Position numbers and translations under genes: made by a program. Below, in pieces: positions 25,860 to 37,900 of a stretch of DNA of 64,000 nt. The notes under the pieces are model-generated. The model worked only from the letters and a program-made list of their open reading frames with translations, made no database searches and had not been told where the DNA came from. How positions within the stretch are numbered: the first letter of the stretch is position 1; every line of letters begins with the position of its first letter. This stretch comes from Lineus longissimus (Eukaryota; Nemertea; Pilidiophora; Heteronemertea; Lineidae), in the NCBI RefSeq assembly GCF_910592395.1, contig NC_088312.1, forward strand, positions 15,543,292-15,607,291. The letters are read 5' to 3'.

Positions 25860-25988
25860 TGTACAGTCTACCTAAGATTGGCCGCAAATATGTGATAGAT
25901 CTGATCGAGAGCCTCCCTGCCATCAACACAACCATCATGCAACCCGTTCCAGGCTTCCATATTCAATCAAAGGCATATTACCTTCGAA
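25860..25988 (+). CDS. NELL: NELL exon: start of TSPN/LamG domain
   Basis: This is the first securely recognised exon, 129 bp, phase 1 on both sides. The acceptor is a pyrimidine run ending in CAG at 25859 and the donor is GTAAGT at 25989. It encodes about 43 residues ([18 protein letters not shown], then [24 protein letters not shown]). These align with the vertebrate NELL N-terminus that follows the signal peptide, where an Asp-Val-Leu-Thr-Glu-Leu run leads to a Val-Pro-Gly-x-His and Lys-Ala-(F/Y) motif. NTT is a potential N-glycosylation site. The phase-1 start implies an upstream signal-peptide exon. Confidence 0.9.
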
Positions 25989-28900
25989 GTAAGTCAAACA
26001 GTAGTCATCAATGTCAGATTGGGTTGACATAACTTTTCACAGCTATCCCTGAAGTACCAGTGTGACTTGAAAAGTGTCACATCTTGAAAAGTCAAGGTTT
26101 ATGACAGAAGGGGTGAGGCCTTGATGCTCAAAACTCTATGGTCATTTACTTGGCATTAACTTCAATTAAGTATTATCTCCTTTAGTTCAGCCCAGTTAAA
26201 GGCAAATTTAACACCAATGCGAGTTAAAATTTACACAAATTTGCCGACTGAATAGTTTTGAACTACAGTCCTAATCACAATTGTCATCCCTCAAGTTGCG
26301 TCATTTGCGGTGCGTCATTGATGCACTACTGAGCGCGTAGGTTGTGCGTAAGTTGTGCTTAATTTACTCGCAACATAAAGTGATATCTGACACACCACTC
26401 TGCGTGCAACTTGCACATATGTTGTGCATCACTAACGTGAAGCAGGACGGATGTCAATTGTGATTGGGACTGTACATGACCCTGTTTGGTGGAGAACTCA
26501 TACATTAAGTGAGCAGATTAAAAATCTGACTACAGTATCAAGTTTGTGGTGAATGAACGTTGCTGTTACGGAATACGCTATATACATCCATCTGTACAAT
26601 TTTGTTCTTTGATTTCTCAATGAGTAAAGATCTTCTTGAATGGTTGTTGGATCATACCTGGTGGAATCCCCTACAGGTGAAGTGCACTGTGTACCTGTGT
26701 GGTCAAACTCCCACTCCCTTGTACAAGTTTTTCCGGTGAAATTCCAACTAGACATCTCTTCTTCCAGTAACGATTTGTTACGAGTTGTATACCGGAAGCT
26801 AGAAATTACATTAGTGCGTTGATGGCTCAATACTAGCTCAGAAACTTAACAGGTTTAGTGAAGATAAATTTAAATTGATTCCACGGTCCTCGTCACCGTC
26901 TCAGCACTCGCTAATTCTCTATGGCCTGAAAGCTCTCGACCGCAGAACTCATTTATATTATCCTTCATTATAATTTGTCTCAGCGTACATCCCCTCCTTG
27001 GGGAGTGAGATTCCTAGTGGCTTAAATGGTCCAAATCCGAAATAAAGTGTTATTGATATTATAATTTGGCCAGGTTGTTTGAAATATAAGTTAAAATTCG
27101 AAGCGGACTGTTATGTTTATACCTACAGTCCAAATCACAATTAACCTCCCTTCTGCTTCGCGTCAGTTTCGCAGAGGTTGCGTGAATGTTATGCAAGATG
27201 TACGTGCATCTTACTTACATCAGTGGCACACCACTGACACACCTTTGAGGCAATTTTAGGGATGTCACTTGTGATTTTGAATGTAATTTAAGATTTCCTA
27301 TCATCTTAGTCCAATAAAACAAAAATTAGAGGGGTGTGTCTTCCTTGCAATTGTCCCCTCTTATACCAAATCCCAATTGTGATATTTTTGAGGCAATACG
27401 AGAGTCCTGTAAAATACTGCTCTCCTCTCACTAAGCTATAGATACCATCAAATATCTCCACTATGCACCATATATCAATCACCATTTTAGTATATTACAT
27501 TACGATGTCAAGAAAGTACTTTCAGATAGTGATAAATGTGTGACAGGTTGCTTCACCAAGTTCATTGCTGATTATTTGATTCGATATGAAAAAAGCTAAT
27601 TTCTGTTGAGCATATTTTGTCTGTGTAGTCTTACTGCTTCACATTAGGAATGCTCTGACCCATTGAAGAGACGGGAAAGAATTCTCTTGAATAAAAGTTT
27701 GACATGAGGACACGCAGGTAACCTAGAATTGTTGATCGATTGCCGTGTTTTACCAGCTCCGTTTAGTTATCACTGATGTTAACTTCAGCTCTTGTAAAAG
27801 AAGTGCGCCCACTTTATGTATTACTCAAATAAACGACTAGACTAGCACATGTCAGCCTTCATCGAACTATTTCATTTTCAGTCCATGGTGTAGGCCAACT
27901 AGGGATGTATCACACTGAAATCATGTGGGGTTTCCAGTCAGTGCTACTCCAGCCTATTTCTACCAGGACTTTTCCATTTTGCCACACCACTGTGTTCATT
28001 ACTGGGCCCAGACAGTAAACCCATCTTCCTGCTACAAAAACAATCATGTTTGATTTTGGTGGAAAAAAAAGTTCGTACCTCCGCAACATCTATTATCAAT
28101 CAGGGAAATCTACCAAAAGGAGCAGAAAAAAGGGAAAATTTGGTTTCATAGTGCTACAGTACTGCCAAATTTAATGCATTGCCATGTGCGCCCAAAGATA
28201 TGACCTGATATCCGCCAGCTTTTTTCTATGGATGAAGGCTGATTCCTTGTCTCTGGGATAAAACCAGCGAGGGCAGCAAATAATGGTTGCTGTCCTTGTC
28301 AGTAGGACTTAGCATCATGCACCAACATGACGAAAATCCTGACACCAGGGGAATGTTCTGCGGACGGCCAGTGTTGTCCAACTCACAGCATACAAACGAC
28401 CAGGGCTATACCTCCCGGAAGTATGTGGTCCATTGATCATAAAATTATTCTTTTGTTATGGACGGTATTTCAATGTGAACCGGCCATTTTTGAAATGGGC
28501 TATATCAAGTCAGCATTAAAATGTGCACTTGTCCACCTTTTGCAACAAAGAATTGAGTCCTTGGAACTTTCTTCCCGTTGGTGTTGCAGGGTGTTCTTAT
28601 GTGGTGCTTGTGCTTGAGGTCCCTAGAAATCTAATTGTCAACCGGTAAATATTGCATTTGAATTTGAATTTTCAATTGTTTTGATGAACCATGGAGCAGT
28701 TCTTCACAAAGAGGATGAGGCTATTGGATCCGGGTTCTCTTCACGTTATTTACAATGATTGACACAGTTATGAATTTCTCAGTAAGTCTTTTCAGATGTT
28801 GCTGGCAGACTGCACCTCCAGGCAGGAATCAAACTGTACTTAATTGATCACCTGTCTGGTATCATTGCAAGTCTGTTCATCATTAGATATTATATCAGCC

Positions 28901-31900
28901 ATCCCATCCAGAAATAATGCTCAGCAAACTTCTTTTTTGAGTGGCTTTATTTCTTTGAAACCATCAAACAAGAAATGTACCTCTGGAAAGTATAGGGCAT
29001 TTTGTTGTGTCAGTAGATCAAACACTTGTCACATGATCAATCCTTCACAACAGATGCCAGTGGCAATTCACCTCTGAAACTGTTTTGCCAAGAGTAGAGA
29101 TCAACTGCCTCTTTGATCAGGTGTTTCCGATTAGAGAGAGATAACCCTGTCGCTGCGAATGACGTACATGGCACGTCATGTACATGACCCCATGATGTTC
29201 GGGTGACGTGCATAGTGCGTAATGTCTCTCTCAAAGTACACTTCACCATCACTTGGTGGCACCCTCTCTAAACGTTCCGAACACACTGGGGGAACATTAG
29301 TGTAGATGGCGACACCTTTGAACAGTTCTGACCGTTGAGATAAAGAGGGCTGTCCTGTTCAGTATTGGTAATCACACTGTCTGCATAAGATGGCGCCAGC
29401 TGGACAATGTGGCAGCAGCGAAAAGGTTAAACGTCTTTGGTCACCAGCACAAAATATACTGTGTGGAGCTGTAAAAAGCATCATGATGTTGATATATAAT
29501 CCGTCTATCTCAGAATGCAACTGACAATTCATAATGTATATTATGGTGTGTCCACACTGGATGCGAATTGAAACCGAATTCCGTAGAGCGCTCTCCGGAA
29601 TACGAATTGGTTAATCCAGTTTCAGAACGGTCGCGTCACACTGGCCCGAATACGCATTCAAATCGGTTTAAAACGCGCCACACTCAATGCGTACTAACGA
29701 CGCGCCATCTATAAATACATCAGTTAACTAGTTCGGAGCACTAGTTCCCGCGGTCAAAGGTCACTTTCCATGCGCCGGGCACATGCCCTGTGCGATCGAA
29801 ATTCTTAATTCGTATCAAGCGCATCACACTTGAAATCTCAATACGGTTTCGTTGATTCGGATTAGCTGATTCGCATTCAATTCGGTTTAAGAACCGTGTT
29901 GGTTAAAGCGGATTGAGATCGGTATGAACCGAATTGAGTGTGACGCCCCAATACGTATCAACGTTTTAATTCGAATTCAATTCGTGTTAAAACCCCAGTG
30001 TGACCACGGCATTAGGTTTAAAGGCCTACGCCATTCGTTAAAAAGTTTTGAATTTGTAATTGAGTTAAAAAATTTCCAGTTGCGGAAATATGTACTAAAT
30101 ATAAATTTCAACATTGCCGTTGTGTAGACAGATATACAAATACTATGAATATCAAGTTAAAACAGATTCATATTCACAATAACTGCACTACGGCATTGTG
30201 TATAGTTGATTTCTATTTAACTGCACCACATGTAATATCGAACGGCGTTCCCCTTTAAAGAAGCTGTCATTGCACACAAGCTATAAGAATTGGAGACAAG
30301 ACCACTAATGAATATTCATAGGTTGGAGGGTCCAGGCCTATCTATTAGACGAGTGCATGTTTTTTACTCTCAAGTACATATTTGGAGAGGTATTGAAAAA
30401 ATATTTGTTGTGGCAAGTCTACAGATATAAAGAAATTATTTGATGAAAAAATTAATTTCGAATTTTGCTAATTGGGTAATAGGGGGCGTGTTTTGAGTTT
30501 TTTCTGCCAGTTGGCTGAAAAGAGTGGAAATATCAAAGTCTGTCTAATTTGTCGATTAAAAAAAAATTTCCGTGGTCAATCACCATTTTATTTTTCACCA
30601 TTTACTTGCCCGACTGTCCGGAATAACATAATCTAAATTTCAGATTCACAACACCACGCGTTCTTTGATGCGTCGCGGTCAAACATTGACAATTTAACTG
30701 CTAAAAGGCTTAAAAAATCAATTGTGGTCTTGTCTCTATTTACACTACATTTTGGGTCAATATAGTGAAAAATTTGAATGTGCTCAAATCACTCTAATTC
30801 ATTTAGAATATTGTATTGCTGATGATTTAAGGTCAAAACAAGCTAAAATAATGAGAAAAAAACTTAATTTGACCCAAATAAGAGTCAACCTAACCCCGGT
30901 CTAAGTTCGGTTTCATTTTTACAAGTCTTGTTGTGTTGCCATTCATTTTGTAATTTCTTTGAAACTGCTTAGGCCTTGATTCTGAAAGTTGTGCCCTAAG
31001 CAGCAAAGATATTCCTAAATCACATCCTAAAGTTTCAGCTCCATAGCTTGCTTATTCTGGCCAGGGCAGGTCTTTGAATTTGGTGCTGTTGGGTGCAAAA
31101 TCATGACTTTTTGTCGATTTTGTCCTCTTTCGTCGCTTTGGCACAGTTGTACCACTCTTTGAAATGTCTCTCATTTCTCCAAAAATGTCCAGATATGACT
31201 TTCCTTTGTTGGAGAGTTGTGGGATGTCATGTACATAAGTTTGAAAAAAATCTCAAAATGTTAACCCCTGAAATGTACCTTCATTGAGACAAGACCACTA
31301 ATGAATATTCATAGGTTGGAGGGTCCAGGCCTATCTATTAGACGAGTGCATGTTTTTTACTCTCAAGTACATATTTGGAGAGGTATTGAAAAAATATTTG
31401 TTGTGGCAAGTCTACAGATATAAAGAAATTATTTGATGAAAAAATTAATTTCGAATTTTGCTAATTGGGTAATAGGGTTTTGAGTTTTTTCTGCCAGTTG
31501 GCTGAAAAGAGTGGAAATATCAAAGTCTGTCTAATTTGTCGATTAAAAAAAAATTTCCGTGGTCAATCACCATTTTATTTTTCACCATTTACTTGCCCGA
31601 CTGTCCGGAATAACATAATCTAAATTTCAGATTCACAACACCACGCGTTCTTTGATGCGTCGCGGTCAAACATTGACAATTTAACTGCTAAAAGGCTTAA
31701 AAAATCAATTGTGGTCTTGTCTCATTGACATCATGGTATTCAATAATGGTCAGAAGAAAAATATTCTCCCAAAAAGGGTCATAGGAATACCTGAACAATG
31801 AATGAACAATGAATGAACAATGTCAACACTAATTGATCTTCTTCAAAAATTATTTCAGTGAATTCAAATGACTTGTTAGGCTGCAGAAGCGATATTGACT

Positions 31901-34900
31901 TAAGGTATCTGTTCACCTGATGAGCATCACAGCAGAATCACTCCCCTTGGTTTGTACATGAAAGGTCATTAAAAAGTGTTACAGGTAACTACTTGGCAAT
32001 ACCAACAGCTTGTGGTTGAAACTTCCCAATGTGGTTCAATGATTTACAGATGTGCTGCAGTTATGATGATCACCATTGATGCGATTAGCTTCATGTAGCC
32101 ATCTGATGATCTTATACGCACCCACTGTCTGAGATTTTTTTGTAGCAGTAGCTGGATAGCCAGCCATGGGTAGTGCACCAACTATCCATGTGTGGCTTAA
32201 CAGAAAGATGAGTAAGGGTGCTCATGAACTGCCTCACAAACGAGTGATTTTTGATGCTGAGACCTGTGATTATGATAACATGCAACAACAATCTCTTGTT
32301 TGTGGTGGCAATCGCAGGTGCTAAACGACAAAAACCCGTCATCAGCCCGACCTGTGATGAATGTCAGACCAACTTGATTTAATGGCAGCACCCTGTGAGA
32401 AGCAAGTGACAGGTCGCTTGTTTGTATTGAAAATTGGGCAGTATAACCTGCGTGATCCTGGCTCTTCATTCAACCAATTGACGGCTGCTTTGCAAGGACA
32501 TCTGACACAATGTCATTTGTTTGCGGAGGACAGTCTCTCAATTTTTGGGGGAAACCCTTCAACATCCCAGTATATCCCTAACCTTAACCCGAGCCCCCGT
32601 TTTTTTCCCCAGTGATTCCATCTATCTTCTTTTTAGGAAACCGCAGAATTACACCCTTTGGATCCAATGTCACTTTGGCAGATTTAATGTTTTTACAAGG
32701 GGAATGGTTTTTGTTCTCGTGGTCAGGGTGCATGGATGGGTCAGAAATCGTCTTCATCAGTGGATTGTGTTAGAAGTCTTTCAGAGTCACTAATTGGGGC
32801 AGAGCCTACGTCTAGGTACTCCCTTCTGTGTATGAACAGTGGCTCGCGATCATCCCTACGATCTCTGTTCTTGTTCATTGGACGACAATCATGACAATAA
32901 ATCGCATGAGATCTGATAATGTCTGCAATTGTGAGATTAAAACCTTGGCAAACAATACAGATAAGATCTTTATTGCCCATATCCTGCAATAAATAATTGT
33001 AGAACATTTATTTCTACATTTAGTATTATTTGAATTCAAGAATATCATAAATTTGAAGAAAAAAATCTGAAAGAAGCCTTATTTATCCCTAAATGTCCAC
33101 CTTTCAGGGTCCCAAAGGTAATCATATCTGGCTTTTCTCTAAATATGTTAGTAAGCGTCAGGCTTATTTCTAATATCAGTCAGTGTTTGAAAAGGTGTGG
33201 AACTGACTGAATAATTTTTTAAAATGAGTGTTTCAAGATTTTTGGAAATGTCATTTGTTACTTTTTCTCTGCATTTTCATGCATCGATCGATGGAGTGCC
33301 CTCTCAACAAGAACTGGTGAATTATCTGCTTCATGTAATTTGTAATTTCATGTTCTTTTTTCCTCAATAAAAAATATTCATTACCAAAAAAAGAACTGGT
33401 AAACCACATTATGCCCATTCAGCATTATCGAAAAAGACACCACCTTTTAGGCTATATATGTCACCATTAGCCCTGAACCTAGCTTAATTCCCTGGGTTTG
33501 TCCTTGGGACAAGTAACAAGGATTATCGGCCCAGAATTAGTCTTCAATTTGTGTTGGTGGCCATATTCTCCTGAGAACTTAGAAGAATCATCTAGTTAAT
33601 AGGGTCTATCAACATCATGTCATACACAACAAGGGATTATAGAACTGTATTTTTGAAAAGTTTGATATTCAGGTGTTGTTCTGCTGTTAAAGCGCATCAT
33701 CACATAGACGTAGAAGACACAGAATCTTGATGACCTGAACAGTCATCTACTCTTTTGAGGTACATAACATCCAAACTCAACCTTTTCTTTTCACGGTGTA
33801 GAATCAGAATTTTGAGAAGATAAGGGGTAAAAAGTGATTTTGATTTGATAAGGCTCTAGTATTTTAACAATGTCGGTCATCTTCCTGACAAACTATACTT
33901 GTGTGGATATTAGGCCAATTCCAACCAGAACTTGAAGATGAAGATCATACATTGCTCTTCATGTCCGTGCTCCATCTGTCTTACATTCCAACCAGGTTTC
34001 ACATAGTTCAGTCAATTGAGGGGTGACCTATCGTGCTTTATTGGTCAAATCATTTCTGCTCTTTGGCCCATTTAAACTCCAAAATGCGAACTGTTCTCTC
34101 ATGTGATTGTATTCTTTGATGTTCAATATTCCCTCTGTCTTCAAAACATTGTTTCTCTGGCTTTGCTTCATTGTTTTGAGAGTGTTTCCCATCTCTCCAA
34201 ATCATTACGATTTAAACCACCTGATTATTTGAACAGATTGTGACGTGTTCTTCACCAATGAACCCAGTCAGGGGGACATTACTGGCAGGCTCCTACATCT
34301 TGACTAATATGTAACCAAAGACTTTAACAGACTTAAAATGAAATATACCTAATTTTACATTGTGGGTTGTGTGCCCACATAGGATTTAATATTGCGATAA
34401 CAACTATTAAATCATCTAAACAGCTTAAAAAAAGTAAGTTCCTGTTATAATGACTGGTCATATTCTCTAAAGTATCAACATCAGAGATATGACAATTGTG
34501 GATTTTATTCCCATTTTGCCCCTTCCCAATTCATCCCTTTCCCATTTTGCCCCTTTTCCATTCCCCCCTGTCCCATTCCGATCCTTTCCTGTTTTGCCCC
34601 TTCTTCCCATTTTGCCCCTTCTCATTTCGCCCCTTCTCGTTTTGCACCCATTTAATTCCAGTTTTGCCCCATCTAATTTTTTAGCTCACCTGGCTGAGGT
34701 TATGTTGAAACGTCTTGTCATCATCCGTCGTCAAAAATGGTGGCACGTTCGCTCACTATTGAGTCAAGAAAGTTGAAACTTGGTGTGTGGATGTGAAGCC
34801 TGGTTGTTGACCAGCAATACAAATTCCGTGTTCATAAACTGTTAGGCAAAAAACACTATTTTAAATGCATAAATGAACACAGAAATGGGAAAGGGGCGAA

Positions 34901-37900
34901 ATGGGAAGGGGTGAAGTGGGAAAAGGGTGATTTGACAATGGGGCGAATTGGGAAGGGGCGAGATGGGAAAGAGGTAAAATGGGAATAATTTAGGGGGAAA
35001 GTGGGAAGGGGCGAAATGGGAAGACAGTCACCCAATTTTGGGATATTATCACTATGATCTTAGGGTGAATTGGTGGAATGGACAAATGCTTATCAATTAT
35101 TGCATGTGAATGAACCTACATGTAAATTTAATGAAAAAGTCTCTGGTTTAAAAAAAGCTTGTCCCTTTCCATAAATGTATTCTTGGTAATTACAAACAAA
35201 TATTTGCTCTCAAACCTATGGGGACCAACTTGAACAGGCAGTGTATCGTTGAGTGACTGACCTGACACATCTGAATGATTTGACAATTTCCTATTTAGGT
35301 GTATTAATTCGGACAGTTTTTCTAGTTTAACATGTTAAAAGCTTGTGCGAATTTATCATGAAGAAGGACATGAGGACGTCTGGAAGTCATTAAGTAACAT
35401 TAGCACACAGCTGTAATCACTGGATGAACTGGACCAAAGTTTAGAGAACTGCCAAGGACAGGAGGAAGTGGCAAAATCTTGTTGGCGACCTATGCTCCAC
35501 TTGGAATAACAGGGTTTAAGTCAAGTTAAAGTAATCGCTAGTTTTCATCGAAGGCAACAGCAGTAAGGCGAAAACGAGCGATTTTCGTCGAATGTTGTAG
35601 CAATCTGAAACACACTCATTTCTGGAGCGCTTAAAACTTGTTGATGTATCAACGTCATGAAGTAAAGTAACTATCTGTAACAGGAAGAACTTCACCTGTC
35701 AAGTGGCCATTTCTTTTTGGTCTGCACTCACTGATGAAACAAATGCCCTGTTGGCAGCAAAAGTTTCCAGGCCTATTTCAGGGTCTTCATTCATGGTATA
35801 TTTTATGGACTGTAGAAAACAACATTAATCTTTAGCAGTGGCAGATGGGACATCCATCACCTGAAACTGGTACATGATCTCCCTGCTTATTCTGAACATG
35901 TTCGCCTCTGCTCGGTAGCATGTACATGTAGCTTTATGATATACATCGATAACTTATTCCAGGTACTGTGCATTGGCCAACCAGAATAAAACCAAACAAA
36001 GGTTTTTACCGAAAACTGCAGTGACCTCTAAGACAGTACTGTGATTCCCAGAACAATCTGAAGGTTCTCAAGTGACCAGATAAAAAATAAGTCAAATTTT
36101 GATGGCTTCTTTGGAGAAACTTTGGTTTGAGGCATATGGAATCACCAGCAATGTTTGGATGTTAGGCGAGACTTTTTTTATACCTTTGTTAGTGTGCCCG
36201 CCGCTAGGCGATTAACTGAAAATGTGAAAAAATATGTATTTTTCTTTGGTCATTTAGTGAGCCTGCTGCACTCAAAATCGCCGAAAACCGAGAGACAAAA
36301 ATCTTTTTATTTTTGTCACGACCACCGCCCAGGTCCACGAAGCCCGAGTGCAAAATTTGACAACCACCGCACTGTGGAGCTGGTGGTGAACTCATTTAAA
36401 GCTCAGGTGCTGTATTAGCTTAAAAAGTTCTGTTAACCAATATGGAGGCAAGCACTTAATATTTCTAAACCCTGAGCTGGACAAGGCATTTCAGGTAATG
36501 GCAACCAATTCACAAAAAAAATGATAACAACACAATGAATCAAGGTAGAGCCAATCAAGTATACATTTTCCAAAAGCTCATAGTGTTATCTGAATGTTCC
36601 CGATTTGATATTGAGAAAGAAACATAGTTTAATCACTAAAAAGGGACTTATTCACCAAAAAGGGCCCCTCACAATATGCACTGTAGTTCTCTGGATTGAA
36701 ACAAGAGATGACATACTATCAAATAAAGTCATAAACTAACCCCTATTCTCTATACTGGATTTTATAATTCATGTTTTTGTAGCATCCTCCATAGCTGGTC
36801 TGGTCCCTCCCTCAGAAACCCCCCAAAAAATACATCGAAAAGATGAAATCAATCACACAAAGGCGAGAAAACAATTCTTCACGGCTCCACGGTGATAACT
36901 GATGACGTTATGGGGATTCCCCATTGTAGCGGGTGATTCAAATAGCATACCCGTTTTCAGCTTTTTAAAAGGCTACGGCGTACTCCGTAGGTGCCCTCAT
37001 ATGGGTTAATAAAGCAAAATAGAAACTTTCACTTTGAAATAAAATTCTTTTTATTTCTTCCTCCACTGAGCTGCCTCTACAGAGCAACATTTTTATTTTT
37101 ATTTTCATTCCACCCTCCTCAGCTTGTCCTTGGATGAAAAAGCACAGTAACCAAGATTAAAAAAAGTCTCGCCTTATTCTTAGCTGTTCAAAATTCCATG
37201 GCGATGATAAGCAAGGGTCCAAAAAGTACATCCATGGCAATCCCAAAGAAGAGGTTGACCAAGACTGTAGGTCGTTGAGGCTACATATGGGAAGGTGGTC
37301 AGCTGAGCACATATGACTTGGTGGGGTGCTGACTGGATGGCACCAGGCTACCATATTCTGTCAATATCATCAGACATGCAGTAGACTGATGATAATTGGT
37401 AATACATCAGCTAGGTTGTAGCAGGCCGAGGGTATGATAAACAGATAGACATGACTACTCGTATCGCAGCTGTTATTTTTTGGCTTGGGCGTGTACATAC
37501 AAAACACTTCGTTAAATGTTGATATCTCCTTGCCACCCTTTTTTTCTGAAATGTTGAAAACTTCCCAATTGAACCTCTGTAATATTCCAGTAATTCTGTG
37601 GAGCATAAGGGTCATCTTGCGATGTGAGAGATTTTAGGGGAAGAGGGTCTGGGTGCCTGGAATTCCCTCAAAACCTATTATGAATTTTGAATCATATCTT
37701 CGTTACAACTCGGACACTAATGCTAGCTGTCTCCTTTGATTACGAACTCTAAGCTCATTAGTTCGCCCAAGTTAATGATAGCCTGGTACCAACTGTTTAC
37801 CTTGTCTTATTTGTGTGCTATTCTGCCTTGTCTTCCTTAATTAACTCAGTGATGATGTAAATACCTGGGGTCTGACACCTGTATCTCACAGCTGCTTGTC

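Noticed and set aside
26498-26830. 110-codon minus-strand frame as a gene
   Set aside because: Plausible composition but no recognised domain, and it lies just past a MITE in the long intron.
30293-31723. LTR retrotransposon or TRIM
   Set aside because: Terminal repeats begin GAGAC and end GTCTC rather than TG..CA, each repeat is itself an inverted-repeat element, and no primer-binding or polypurine site is visible.
34489-34776. Pro/Phe-rich repeat frames
   Set aside because: Produced by the low-complexity CCCCTTCCCATTTTG tract.
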